This document shows, piece by piece, positions 1 through 9,092 of a DNA stretch of 49,748 bases. Both the position numbers and the translations under genes were made by a program. The stretch covers positions 1 to 49,748 of the forward strand of contig JAFAVT010000021.1 in the NCBI GenBank assembly GCA_019242275.1, in the 5' to 3' direction. The notes below the pieces were generated by a model. That model saw only the letters and a program-made list of their open reading frames with translations. It did no database searches and was not told the origin of the DNA. Every line of letters begins with the position of its first letter. The first letter of the stretch is position 1. The stretch comes from Alphaproteobacteria bacterium (GTDB lineage: Bacteria; Pseudomonadota; Alphaproteobacteria; Micropepsales; Micropepsaceae).

Positions 1-64
1 GCCGGAGCCGCAGCCTTTATCGGCGTGCGATCAGAGCATTTTTTATCTTGACGGAAGAAGGCCG

Positions 65-227
65 CCTCACCCTTCGATCCGCCTACGCTCAAGCTTAGGC
101 GGACAAGCGTTGCGCACCGACCCGCCATAGCCTCGGCGAAGGCGGGCAGGCTCAGGGTGAGGAAAATAAGTAAAGTCCTCATGCTGAGCTTCCTCATCCC
201 GAGCCTGTCGAGGGACGAAGCATGAGA
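65..227. repeat. Family A composite intergenic repeat (A1)
   Basis: Palindromic arms of the type CTCACCCTTCGA...TCAGGGTGAGG followed by a second palindrome ending in GACGAAGCATGAG. The middle carries TCCGCC...GGCGGA and GACCCGCCATAGCCT...GGCGGGCAGG segments. The same composite occurs at 18308-18440. It lies just past the stop of the ABC ATPase gene. No gene is seen in positions 1-255 apart from this repeat. Confidence 0.75.
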
Positions 228-255
228 GCAGCATCGAAGCTCGACATAAGATGCG

Positions 256-1860
256 CTAGCCGACAGAAGCCAGCAGCGGGCTGTCTCGTCCTGGAATGGC
301 TGCGAGAAGCGTTTTTATGTAAGCGTCCTTGGGCGCGTTGAAGATATCCCTTGTGGCGCCGATCTCTACCACGCGACCATGACGCATCACCATCAGGCGA
401 TGGGAAATTGCCGCCGCCACCCGCAAATCGTGGGTAATGAACAACATGGCCAGATTCATCTGCCGGCGCACATCGTCCAGCAGCTTCAGCACCTGGGCCT
501 GTACGGTAACGTCGAGTGAGGAAACCGGCTCGTCAGCGATCAGCACATCAGGCCGCAGCATCAAGGCGCGTGCCAGCCCAATGCGCTGACGCTGCCCGCC
601 GGAAAATTCATGGGGAAAGCGATCCAGCGCCTCCTTGCCCAAACCAACCAGCGCCAGCAACTCACAGGCGCGCTCACGGGCCGCAGCAGGCGCCTCACCA
701 TAGGCGCAAGCCCCCGCCGCGAGGATATCGCCGATGCGGCGCCGCGGATTGAGCGAGGCATAAGGATCCTGAAACACCATCTGGATGTGCCGGCGCGACG
801 GCCGCAGCGCGCCCGCTTTCATATGCGCGATATCGCTGCCGTCAAAGCGGATAGCGCCGCGGTCGGGCTCGAGCAGCCGGATGATGCAGCGCGCCAGGGT
901 GGATTTACCGGAACCGGATTCCCCGACAATGCCCAGCGTCTCGCCGCGGTTGAGCGTCAGGCAAACCTGATCCAGGGCCCTTACCGCCTGGCCTTTGCGA
1001 AAGAGCGCCCCGCGACGAAACGATTTGGATAGAGCGTCAACCTCCATCACCGGCTTCATGCCCGCCTGGTCCAAAGGCGCGCACCTGCCCTTCGGGATGG
1101 CACCGATCAGCGCCCGGGTATAGGGATGGGCCGGCGCCGAGAGAAGTTTTTCGGCACTGCCTTTTTCCACCACCTGACCCTGGCGCATCACCACCACGCG
1201 GTCGGCAAGCTCCGCCACCAATCCAAAGTCATGGGTGATGAAAAGCACGCCCATCTGCCGCTTCGCCTGCAGCCGCTTGATCAGCCGGACGATCTGAGCC
1301 TGGGTGGTGACGTCCAGCGCCGTGGTCGGCTCGTCCGCGATCAACAATTTTGGCGACAGCGACAGGGCCATGGCGATCATCACCCGTTGCCGCTGGCCGC
1401 CGGAGAGTTGATGCGGATAGGCCTTGATGACGCCCGAAGCGTTGTTAAGGCCCATTTCCTCCAAAAGTTCGCCGGCCTGCCGCAGCGCCTCAGCTTCGGA
1501 AATCCGGCGATGGGCTCTGATCTGCTCGCTCACCTGCTCGCCCACCCGCATCACCGGATTGAGCGCCGCCATCGGATCCTGAAAGACCATGGCGATGTCG
1601 CGGCCGCGGCGGCGCCGCGTGGCTTCCGCCGGCTCGCGCAACAGGTCGCTGCCCTCGAACAGGATGGCGCCCTTGGTCGCCGCCACCCCCCGCGGCAAAA
1701 GTCCCATTACCGCATGGGCGGTGAGAGACTTGCCGGAACCGGACTCGCCCACCAGGCAAACAATCTCATTGCTGCCGACATCGAAGCTGACGTCCTCGGC
1801 CGCCAGTGTGCGCTCTGCGCCGGCGGGCAAGGCCACGGCAAGATCGCGAATGGCCAGCAT
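256..1860 (-). CDS. Peptide-type ABC transporter, fused dual ATP-binding protein
   Basis: A 534-residue protein with two complete ABC ATPase domains in one chain, the layout of YejF/GsiA-type fusions of DppD and DppF. The first half has Walker A GESGSGKS at about 38-45, an LSGGQRQR signature and a Walker B ending in DEPTTALD. The second half repeats all of these ([24 protein letters not shown]). It should power uptake of a peptide-like solute from the cytoplasmic face of the two permeases. It is the last gene of a five-gene minus-strand operon; its ATG overlaps the stop of the preceding permease by one base (TGATG). The substrate cannot be read from sequence, but the co-transcribed metallopeptidase suggests peptides. 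Confidence 0.93.
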   Translation of the reverse strand: MLAIRDLAVALPAGAERTLAAEDVSFDVGSNEIVCLVGESGSGKSLTAHAVMGLLPRGVAATKGAILFEGSDLLREPAEATRRRRGRDIAMVFQDPMAALNPVMRVGEQVSEQIRAHRRISEAEALRQAGELLEEMGLNNASGVIKAYPHQLSGGQRQRVMIAMALSLSPKLLIADEPTTALDVTTQAQIVRLIKRLQAKRQMGVLFITHDFGLVAELADRVVVMRQGQVVEKGSAEKLLSAPAHPYTRALIGAIPKGRCAPLDQAGMKPVMEVDALSKSFRRGALFRKGQAVRALDQVCLTLNRGETLGIVGESGSGKSTLARCIIRLLEPDRGAIRFDGSDIAHMKAGALRPSRRHIQMVFQDPYASLNPRRRIGDILAAGACAYGEAPAAARERACELLALVGLGKEALDRFPHEFSGGQRQRIGLARALMLRPDVLIADEPVSSLDVTVQAQVLKLLDDVRRQMNLAMLFITHDLRVAAAISHRLMVMRHGRVVEIGATRDIFNAPKDAYIKTLLAAIPGRDSPLLASVG

Positions 1861-2687
1861 CAGCGCCGCCGCCGCGCCGCCAGGGCGTCGTTAAGCCCGT
1901 CACCAACAAAATTCAGCGCCAGCACGGTAACCAGGATGCAGAGGCCGGGCAGCACCATGGTCCACCAGGCCACCCACATTGCCGAGCGCGAGCCGCCGAT
2001 CATGCGCCCCCAGCTCATCAGGTTGGGATCGCCCAGCCCCAGAAAACTCAACGCCGATTCCGTCAGGATGGCATTGCCGATCATCATCGAAGCCACCACC
2101 ACGATCGGCAGCATGGCGTTGGGCAAGATCTCGCCAAAGATGATGCGGCCATCGCTCAAGCCTTGGGTGCGCGCCGCCTCAACAAATTCCCGCCGTCGCA
2201 GCGCCAAGAACTCGCCGCGGGCGATGCGCGCCACCTGCGGCCAGGTGATCAGGGCGATGCCGATCACACTGGAAACAAGACTGGGCTGCAGGAACGCCAC
2301 CAACACCATCAGCAGCACAAAAGCAGGAACGACCTGGAAGAATTCGGTGAAGCGCATCAAAAGATCGTCCACCACGCCGCCATAATAGCCGGCCACGGCG
2401 CCCAGCAGCACGCCAGCCCCCAGGGCCACGCAGGTCGAGGAAAGGCCGATCAAGAGGGAGACGCGCGCGCCATAAGCCAGGCAGGCCAGCAGATTGCGCC
2501 CCAACACATCGCTGCCGGCCGGTAGCCCTGCGCTTCCCGGCGCCAGCAGCGGCATGCCGACAATGGTGAAGGGCCCGCGGGGAAACAGCAGGGGCGCTGC
2601 CATGGCCGTCAAAACGATGACCGCAAGCACGCCCAGTCCGATCAGCGTCTGGGGCCGGGCCAGAAAGCGGCAGAGAAAATCCTTCAT
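1860..2687 (-). CDS. Peptide-type ABC transporter permease (DppC-like)
   Basis: A 275-residue inner-membrane permease of the DppC/OppC type. It has an N-terminal membrane segment (residues about 10-35), the periplasmic GSDVLGRNLLACLAYGAR segment typical of this family, and a binding-protein-dependent transport domain. The EAA-like loop reads EAARTQGLSDGRII, which contacts the ATPase. It forms the channel with the DppB-like permease encoded just upstream, whose stop it overlaps by four bases (ATGA). Length is normal for the family. Confidence 0.93.
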   Translation of the reverse strand: MKDFLCRFLARPQTLIGLGVLAVIVLTAMAAPLLFPRGPFTIVGMPLLAPGSAGLPAGSDVLGRNLLACLAYGARVSLLIGLSSTCVALGAGVLLGAVAGYYGGVVDDLLMRFTEFFQVVPAFVLLMVLVAFLQPSLVSSVIGIALITWPQVARIARGEFLALRRREFVEAARTQGLSDGRIIFGEILPNAMLPIVVVASMMIGNAILTESALSFLGLGDPNLMSWGRMIGGSRSAMWVAWWTMVLPGLCILVTVLALNFVGDGLNDALAARRRR

Positions 2688-3661
2688 GCCCCCAGCTCCA
2701 TGCGGGGATCGGCGAGCGTATAGGCGATGTCGGTGAGAAGATTGAAGAACCCGACCAGCACTGAGGTCACAATGAAAATCCCCAGCAGCAGCGGATTGTC
2801 GCGCGCCGTCACCGCTTCATAGGCCAGGGTCCCAATGCCCGGCCAACTGAAGACATTTTCCACCAGCACCGTGCCGCCGACCAGGATCGAAGCCTGAAGA
2901 CCGGCATAGGTAATTATGGGAATCAGCGCATTGCGCCGGATATGGCGGCGCATCACCTGCCGCTCGCTCAGGCCCTTGGCACGGGCGGTCTTCACGAAAT
3001 CCTGCTCGGCGATTTCAATCATCTGGGCCCGGGTCAGCCGCGCATAGCCCGCCATATAATAAAGTGCCAGCGTCATGCCGGGCAGAAGCATGTGCTGCGC
3101 AATGTCGGCTGCCCGCAACAGGCCTTTATGATCGGCGCCGATGGATTCAAGCCCGAAAGGCGGCAGCCAGTTGAGCCAGACCGAAAAGACCAGCACCGCC
3201 ATCATTCCCAGCCAAAATTGCGGCACGGCATAAAACAGCATGGCCAAAGTTGTGACGCCGGCATCCCCGGCTGAGCCGGGCCGGCGGGCTGCAAAGGCGC
3301 CCAGGGTGAGGCCGCCCGCCAGCGCCACAACCAAAGCAAAACCATCCAGCAGCAAGGTATTGGGCAACCGGTCCAGAACGACGTCCAGCACCGGCTGGCG
3401 CCGTTCATAGGAAAGACCCAGATCGCCACGCGCCACGGCCGCGCCATACTTCCACAACTGCACCGGCAATGGCCGGTCGAGGCCATATTCCAACCGCAGG
3501 CTTTTGATAAAGGTTTCATCGGCATAACCTGATTGGCCGGCCATGACCGTGGCGGCATCGCCGGGCGCCAGCCGGATCAGAAAGAAACTCAGCAGCACCA
3601 CCGCCACGGTCAGCATCAGGGTGCGGACCAGCCGGCCGGCAATATAAGTGAGCTTGCTCAC
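2684..3661 (-). CDS. Peptide-type ABC transporter permease (DppB-like)
   Basis: A 325-residue DppB/OppB-type permease. It has an N-terminal transmembrane helix (about 10-30), the conserved early segment RLAPGDAATVMAG, and further membrane helices with the coupling loop KTARAKGLSERQVMRRHI. It pairs with the DppC-like permease. The start ATG overlaps the binding-protein stop by four bases, so expression is probably translationally coupled. Length and domain order are ordinary. Confidence 0.93.
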   Translation of the reverse strand: MSKLTYIAGRLVRTLMLTVAVVLLSFFLIRLAPGDAATVMAGQSGYADETFIKSLRLEYGLDRPLPVQLWKYGAAVARGDLGLSYERRQPVLDVVLDRLPNTLLLDGFALVVALAGGLTLGAFAARRPGSAGDAGVTTLAMLFYAVPQFWLGMMAVLVFSVWLNWLPPFGLESIGADHKGLLRAADIAQHMLLPGMTLALYYMAGYARLTRAQMIEIAEQDFVKTARAKGLSERQVMRRHIRRNALIPIITYAGLQASILVGGTVLVENVFSWPGIGTLAYEAVTARDNPLLLGIFIVTSVLVGFFNLLTDIAYTLADPRMELGA

Positions 3662-5238
3662 GCAGCGCCGCTCAGCCAGGTGTGGCCGAAGCCGTCGGTC
3701 GGACCGTTAGGCCCAGTGACCAGGTCATGCACCCGCCTGTTGTAATAGAGCATGGGATCGCGCTCGAAGAGCCACAGCATGGCAACATCGCGGGTGAGAA
3801 TCTGCTGCAGCCGGCTGTAAATCTCCTGTGCTTCGCGCGGCGCGATGGCGGTCGCGGCCCGCGCGAACAGCGCGTCCACTTCCCTATTGCGATAACCCTG
3901 GATGTTGGACTGGGGCACACCCTTGCGGATGTTGGATGAGACAAAGAAGCGCGCGGTGCCGATGGCCGGGTCGCCATATTCGCCATAGGAATTGTTGTCC
4001 ATGTCGAAATCCCAATTGCCGGTGCGGTGGGCAAAGCTGGCCCAGTCGGAGGATTGCAGCTCGATGTCCAGGCCCACTTCCGAAGCGGCCTGGCGGACAT
4101 ATTGGGCGCCGCGGGTCTGGATGCCATCGCCGTCCGGAATCATCAGAAAGCTGAAACGGTGCCGCACGCCGCCGGCTCCCGGCTTCAGACCCATTTCATC
4201 CAGCAGCGCCCGGGCCCGGTTGGGGTCATAAGGATAGCGGCTCACTGCCTGCCCATCATAATAGGGCGCCGCCGAGGGGATCGGTCCACTTGCCACCTTG
4301 CCTTGGCCGAAATTGATCGCCTTGACGATAAAGTCGCGGTCCAGCGCATGCATGAAGGCTTGCCGGAATCGCCGGTCGCTGAACGGCCAGCGCCGCTGAT
4401 TCATCTCCAGCACCGCGATTTCGCCCACGCCTTCATAGCCGTGGGTGGAGGCGACAATATGAGGGTTGGCCCGCAAGCGGCTGCTGACCACCGTGTCAAT
4501 GTCATCGGCCAGGGCGATATCCACCGCACCGGTTTCCATTGCCACCATGCGCTGCTCGGGCGTGGGACAGATGCGAAAATAAATGTCGTCAATTTTGGGA
4601 AAGCCAGGCCGCCAATAGTCCGGGTTGCGGGTGAGGCGGATATATTGTCCCCGCTCCCAGCGGGCGAATTTGAACGGGCCGGTGCCTATGGGGCTGAAAT
4701 TGTGCGGATTGCTGCGGTAATCGCTGCCCTCATAGATATGCGCCGGCATGATCGGCGCATTCGACGCCATCAGCGACAGCAGAAAAGCGTTGAAAGGCTG
4801 CTTCAACCGAAATTCCACCGTCAGCTTGTCGAGTGCCCGGATGCTTTGACAGTTGTTAAAGGCGTTGCGGCTGCGCGGATTGAGTTGGCGCAGCATCTGG
4901 TCGCAACTGAACACCACGTCACGGGCCGTAAATGGGTGACCGTCATGCCAGCGGACATCAGGTTGAAGCTGAAAGACATAGGCCAGCCCGTCCGGCGTGA
5001 TGGTGTAGCTGCGCGCCAGGTTGGGTTGCGGCTTGAAATTCCAGTCCAGCAGCAGCAGGGATTCCTGGATGTTGCCGCAAATCTGCTGCACCAGCCTTGT
5101 GTTGAGCAGGGGATAGCACAAGGTCCCCGGCTCGGCCGGCATCATGGCGTTGAGGATGTTGCCGCGCGCCATGGCCGGCAGCGACAGGAACGGCGCGCCC
5201 GCCATCGCCCCCAGCATGGCGCGGCGGTGTGGCTTCAC
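3658..5238 (-). CDS. ABC transporter substrate-binding protein, family 5 (peptide type)
   Basis: A periplasmic solute-binding protein of the SBP_bac_5 (DppA/OppA) family, 526 residues from the chosen start. The family hallmarks are visible: ARSYTITPDGLAYVFQLQPD near the N terminus, RWHDGHPFTARDVVFS, GTGPFKFARWERGQYIRLTRN and the C-terminal dimple. I chose a GTG start at 5238 because it makes a GTGA overlap with the metallopeptidase stop and leaves KPHRRAM followed by a hydrophobic stretch to PAMARG, like a Tat-less signal peptide. Longer upstream frames read through the peptidase gene. The ligand is inferred to be peptide-like from the family and from the linked peptidase. Confidence 0.92.
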   Translation of the reverse strand: MKPHRRAMLGAMAGAPFLSLPAMARGNILNAMMPAEPGTLCYPLLNTRLVQQICGNIQESLLLLDWNFKPQPNLARSYTITPDGLAYVFQLQPDVRWHDGHPFTARDVVFSCDQMLRQLNPRSRNAFNNCQSIRALDKLTVEFRLKQPFNAFLLSLMASNAPIMPAHIYEGSDYRSNPHNFSPIGTGPFKFARWERGQYIRLTRNPDYWRPGFPKIDDIYFRICPTPEQRMVAMETGAVDIALADDIDTVVSSRLRANPHIVASTHGYEGVGEIAVLEMNQRRWPFSDRRFRQAFMHALDRDFIVKAINFGQGKVASGPIPSAAPYYDGQAVSRYPYDPNRARALLDEMGLKPGAGGVRHRFSFLMIPDGDGIQTRGAQYVRQAASEVGLDIELQSSDWASFAHRTGNWDFDMDNNSYGEYGDPAIGTARFFVSSNIRKGVPQSNIQGYRNREVDALFARAATAIAPREAQEIYSRLQQILTRDVAMLWLFERDPMLYYNRRVHDLVTGPNGPTDGFGHTWLSGAA

Positions 5239-6734
5239 GCGGTCGCGTCCCTGGTCAGCCGGTCCAACGGAAAGACCGGCCGCCGCAACTTGGTATAGGG
5301 CAACCGTGTCACATCGGACATGCAGGGGCCGGCAGTGGAGACGGTGTGACTGGCCGAGGCGATGGGATCCCAGGCGGCACGATGACCGACCGCTGCCTTG
5401 ATCCCCACCATGGAAAGCTCTTCCGGATTGATGCCCTGGCTGCGCCACTGGCCAAGATCGAAAGGCGGCAGTTTGCGGCTGGTGAGAAGGATGGTGAGGC
5501 CACGGTGTTTCACCACCGCGGTCGGCCCCATGTTGATGATCTTGCCCAACGAACCCACCAGATGGGAATTCTTGTCTTCCAGTTCGAAGACACCATCGCT
5601 GCGCGATACCAGCGTCACCTCCAGCGTCACCGGACCCGGATCGAGCGGACTGCCCTTGCCGCCGATGGGCAGGGTCATGCTCTGGCCGATGGTGATGCGT
5701 TGCAGCGCCGCCACCGCTTCCGGATCGGCAATCGCCACGCCGGCACCGTCAATGTCGTATTTCAGCAAAGCCCGCATGACTTCGGTGCCGTCACCTGGCG
5801 CGCCGCCGCCGATATTGTCGGCCGGCTCCACCAGCAGAACCGGACCTTTGCCGCCCGGTTTGAAATCTCGGACCACCGTTTCAAGATTTTCTTCCGCCGG
5901 CGCCCCTTCCGCGCGCATGTCCCAGGCGATCTGCGCCAACTCGCGCAGTGCGGCATGGGCGTCAGCCTCGCTGCCTTCGCTGATGACACTGAAGGAAAGG
6001 CCGGCATTGGGCACATCAGAAAAGGCATAGCCACCCACGATGTTGACCGCCAGCATACCGGGCACCTCTTTCTCCAGCCGCCGCGCCGCGTCCTCCAGCG
6101 CGCGCATCGGCCCGTCACGGGTGCCGGTGCCGGTGGGCGGCCAGACAATCGGCGTCACCATCACCAGATGCCTGGGCTTGATGCCGGTCCTGAGGCGCCG
6201 CGCCAGCAGGGCGGCCGCGCGCACGGCGCTGGCGAACTGATCGGTGTGCGGGCATTCCTGGTAGAAGATCATGCCGTCGCTGAGTGCGCCCATGCGCGGA
6301 GTCAAAGTGGCGTGGAGGTCACCGACGGCATAGAGCGGCAGCGCCTCCGCCCCCGGCGTGGCGCGAATGCGCGCCATCAATTCGCCTTCGGGATCGTCGC
6401 AAGCGTCGGTGACCATGGCGCCGTGCAGCGACAGATGAATGCCGTCCAGCCCGCCGGCCAAAGCCTGTTGCAGCATCGGCTTCAGTTCGCGCCAGAATTG
6501 CTCGAACACGGCGTGATCCACCGTGCCCGAGGCGCCGCCGGTATAGATCACACCGGGCAGCACTTCCCAGCCTTCGCGCTCGGCAACGCTGAGAAAGCCG
6601 TCAACCTGCGAGGCATCGCCGCGGCGGGCGGTGATCTGATCGCCGCGATGGATGACAAAGCCGTCCAGCCCGGTGCGGTCGCCGGAAAAAGAATGGGTCT
6701 CGTGAAAAATGCCGGCGATGAAAATCCTGGTCAT
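5235..6734 (-). CDS. M81 family metallopeptidase (MlrC/microcystinase C-like)
   Basis: A 499-residue protein resembling the M81 family typified by MlrC, a zinc peptidase that cleaves linearised microcystin. The N terminus has TRIFIAGIFHETHSFS, with the candidate metal-binding HETH. Further on are HLSLHGAM, VGDLHATLT and ECPHTDQ, all rich in His/Asp ligands. The C-terminal domain contains EPADNIGGGAPGDGTE and the conserved SVISEGSE region. The start MTRIF is preferred; a longer frame would run into the upstream repeat. It opens a five-gene operon with a complete peptide ABC importer. That suggests import followed by cytoplasmic hydrolysis of an unusual, perhaps cyclic or beta-linked, peptide; this role is inference. 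Confidence 0.9.
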   Translation of the reverse strand: MTRIFIAGIFHETHSFSGDRTGLDGFVIHRGDQITARRGDASQVDGFLSVAEREGWEVLPGVIYTGGASGTVDHAVFEQFWRELKPMLQQALAGGLDGIHLSLHGAMVTDACDDPEGELMARIRATPGAEALPLYAVGDLHATLTPRMGALSDGMIFYQECPHTDQFASAVRAAALLARRLRTGIKPRHLVMVTPIVWPPTGTGTRDGPMRALEDAARRLEKEVPGMLAVNIVGGYAFSDVPNAGLSFSVISEGSEADAHAALRELAQIAWDMRAEGAPAEENLETVVRDFKPGGKGPVLLVEPADNIGGGAPGDGTEVMRALLKYDIDGAGVAIADPEAVAALQRITIGQSMTLPIGGKGSPLDPGPVTLEVTLVSRSDGVFELEDKNSHLVGSLGKIINMGPTAVVKHRGLTILLTSRKLPPFDLGQWRSQGINPEELSMVGIKAAVGHRAAWDPIASASHTVSTAGPCMSDVTRLPYTKLRRPVFPLDRLTRDATA

Positions 6735-6831
6735 GCGCGCCCCTGTTGCCGAACTTTCCGTGCTTTTTCGAGGGCTGGCAAGCGGGGGCATTTGCGCTTG
6801 GAGCAGGTTCCGTTGCTCGGAATCTCTCCTA

Positions 6832-6925
6832 CTCACCATGGGCGGGCTTGACCCGCCCATCCAGAGCAACAAATAGCGGCACTTGCGACTCCTGGATGGC
6901 CGGCTCGGGGCCGGCCATGGTGAGG
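6832..6925. repeat. Family D intergenic repeat (D1)
   Basis: An imperfect palindrome bounded by CTCACCATGG and CCATGGTGAG, with inner arms GGCGGGCTTGACCCGCC and GGCCGGCTCGGGGCCGGCC. Related copies are at 29593-29720 and 49545-49630. It separates the divergent metallopeptidase operon and the downstream membrane protein gene. Confidence 0.75.
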
Positions 6926-6985
6926 TTTAAGAAGATTCTGCAGTCATCAAAACCAAAACTGTTCTAAACAGCGGGCGGGGGCGTC

Positions 6986-7738
6986 ATGCTGATCCTGAAA
7001 CTGACTTTGGTGCCGCTGGCGCTGCTGCTCTTCGGCGTGATCGAGCGGCGGCATGGCCCGCGCGTGGCCGGCTGGCTGGCTGGCTTTCCCATGGTGGCAG
7101 GGCCAGTTCTGGTGCTGCTCGCCCTGGATCGCGGCGCCGCTTTCGCCTCCGCCGCGGGGCTGGGCGCCTATTTTGGCCTCCTGCCATGGCTGGCCTTCAC
7201 CGGCTGTTATGCCTGGTGCAGCGATTTCTGCCGCTGGCCGCCGGCTTTTGCCCTCAGTCTTGCGGCCTGGGCGCTGACGGCGATTGTTTGTGTGCAGTTT
7301 GAAGATGTGCGCGGGCTTGAAGTCCTGCCCTTCCTGATTCTGTTGGCGGCGCTTTTTCTTTATCCGCGGGGCGAAGCCTCAGATCAGGAGCGCGAACATG
7401 TCTGGTGGGGCCTGCCGGCCCGCATGCTGGCCGGCGCGGCATTGACCCTGCTGATCATGCAGTTCGCCGGCGCTTTTGGCACGCGCTGGTCCGGCATCTT
7501 CACCACCTTTCCGGTGATGGGTTCGATCGTGGCCGTCTCCAGCCATATCGAGCATGGCCGCCACGCCGTGCGCGAAGCGGTGGCGGGGATGACCACGGGC
7601 CTGGCTTCCGTCGCGGTCTTCTGCTTTGCCGCCTGGCTGCTGCTGGCGCGAACGGGACTTTGGCCGGCTTTCGCGCTGGCGCTGATGGCCTCCTGCGCCA
7701 CCCATGCCCTGACCTGGCTGATGTTCAAGAAACGGTAG
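6986..7738 (+). CDS. Multi-pass membrane protein with internal duplication
   Basis: A 250-residue, very hydrophobic protein with about seven or eight predicted membrane segments. I do not recognise the family. The two halves look duplicated: GWLAGFPMVAGPVLVLL followed by a GLLPWLAFTGCYAW helix and WPPAFALSLAAW, against GIFTTFPVMGSIVAV, GLASVAVFCFAAW and LWPAFALALMAS. That is consistent with an inverted- or tandem-repeat transporter or exporter fold. The start follows a GGGCGGGGG ribosome-binding-like stretch. The 3' end overlaps the convergent aminotransferase gene by 14 bases. Function unknown; a small transporter is a guess. Confidence 0.8.
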   Translation: MLILKLTLVPLALLLFGVIERRHGPRVAGWLAGFPMVAGPVLVLLALDRGAAFASAAGLGAYFGLLPWLAFTGCYAWCSDFCRWPPAFALSLAAWALTAIVCVQFEDVRGLEVLPFLILLAALFLYPRGEASDQEREHVWWGLPARMLAGAALTLLIMQFAGAFGTRWSGIFTTFPVMGSIVAVSSHIEHGRHAVREAVAGMTTGLASVAVFCFAAWLLLARTGLWPAFALALMASCATHALTWLMFKKR

Positions 7739-9011
7739 CAACTTCTCTTGCCGCCTCACGCGCCGCCGCCAGCGTGGCTTCAATCACGCCATCATCATGC
7801 ACGGCGGAGACAAACCAGGCGCCCCGTTCCAACACCCGCACCCCGCGCTTCAAGAGCGCATGGGCGAACCTCACGTAAAGCGCCTTGTCGGCTCTCAAGA
7901 GGTCGCGATAATTGCGCGCCGGCGCCTCCAGCCCGAAGCCGACATGAAACATCAGTTCAAACCCGGTGACCTGGGCCTTGAGGCCGGCCTGGCTTAATAC
8001 CTCGCGCAGGCCCTCGCGCAGCCTCAGGCCGCGCTGCGACCAGCCCTGGTAAAGCTCCGGCGTCAGCGCCTTTTGCGTAGCCACCATCGCCGCCATGGTC
8101 ACCGGCTGGGCATTGAAAGTGCCGCCATGCAGCACGCCATCGGCGAACATGTCCATTAAATCGCCACGCCCGACCAGCGCGGCGACGGGAAAACCGTTGG
8201 CAATCGCCTTGGCGAAGATGGAAAGATCCGGCGTCACGCCAAAGCGTTTCTGCGCCCCGTCCCGATGCAGGCGAAAGCCGGTGATCACTTCGTCAAAGAT
8301 CAGCAGGGCGCCATGGGCGCGGCAGGCAGCCAGGGCACCTTCCAGATAGCCGGCCGCCGGCGCGATGGCGCCCTGGTTGCACATGGCCGGCTCCATGATC
8401 ACGCCCGCGACATCGCCTTTCGCCAAGCGTGCCTGCAATCGCGCCAGGTCGTTCCAGCCCAGCACGTCAAGCCCGGGCGCGGCTTCCTGGCCTTTGCTGC
8501 CCGCCACCTTGACCGGCGCGTCGGCGGGACCGGCAGCATTCTCGCCCGGCGCCGTGGACCAAAGGATATTGTCGAACCAGCCGTGATAATGGCCTTCAAA
8601 TTTCAGGATGACCGGCTTGCCGGTGGCAGCACGCGCCAGGCGAAACGCCGCCTGCGCCACTTCGGAGCCCGAGGAGCCGAAGCGGACGCGTGTCGCCGAA
8701 GGAATGCGTTCACAAAGAATCCGCGCCGCTTCAAACTCGATTTCCGACTGACCGGCGTAGAGAATGCCTTTGTCAACCTGGTCCTTCACCGCCTGCTGCA
8801 CGGCGGCCGGCGTGTGGCCCAGCACCGTCGCGCCCATGCCGCAGTAATAGTCAATCAGCCGGTTGCCGTCGGCATCAATCAGATAAGGCCCCTCGCCGCG
8901 CTGAAAGACCAGCGGCCCGCCTTGCATGCCAAGGCGGAAATTGCTGTTGACGCCGCCGGCGACGAACGCACTGTTCTGGGCAATCATGGCGGCGGAGCGG
9001 CCGAATTCCAT
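7725..9011 (-). CDS. Class-III PLP-dependent aminotransferase (glutamate-1-semialdehyde aminomutase-like)
   Basis: A 428-residue fold-type I PLP enzyme. Visible features are GSSGSEVAQAAFRLARAATG (phosphate-binding turn, about 113-131), the HYHGW motif at 141-145, IFDEVITGFR with the PLP-ring Asp at about 240, and Lys268 in IFAKAIANG as the Schiff-base lysine. This pattern matches the glutamate-1-semialdehyde 2,1-aminomutase-like branch of class III, but it does not look like an orthodox hemL, so I leave the symbol empty. The start ATG at 9011 is preceded by AAGGAAA. The adjacent divergent esterase is 81 bases away and may share the promoter region. Substrate unknown. Confidence 0.9.
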   Translation of the reverse strand: MEFGRSAAMIAQNSAFVAGGVNSNFRLGMQGGPLVFQRGEGPYLIDADGNRLIDYYCGMGATVLGHTPAAVQQAVKDQVDKGILYAGQSEIEFEAARILCERIPSATRVRFGSSGSEVAQAAFRLARAATGKPVILKFEGHYHGWFDNILWSTAPGENAAGPADAPVKVAGSKGQEAAPGLDVLGWNDLARLQARLAKGDVAGVIMEPAMCNQGAIAPAAGYLEGALAACRAHGALLIFDEVITGFRLHRDGAQKRFGVTPDLSIFAKAIANGFPVAALVGRGDLMDMFADGVLHGGTFNAQPVTMAAMVATQKALTPELYQGWSQRGLRLREGLREVLSQAGLKAQVTGFELMFHVGFGLEAPARNYRDLLRADKALYVRFAHALLKRGVRVLERGAWFVSAVHDDGVIEATLAAAREAAREVATVS

Positions 9012-9092
9012 GCCTGTTTCCTTTTGTTTGGAGCCATTAGAACCCGCGCCCAAGATTTGACAAGCGCGCCCGCCCGCCGGAGCATTGCCGCC

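Noticed and set aside
1126-2385. Long plus-strand frame opposite the ABC ATPase and permease genes
   Set aside because: Composition is Arg/His/Gln-rich as expected for the antisense of a GC-rich gene, no domain is visible, and the minus-strand genes are unambiguous.
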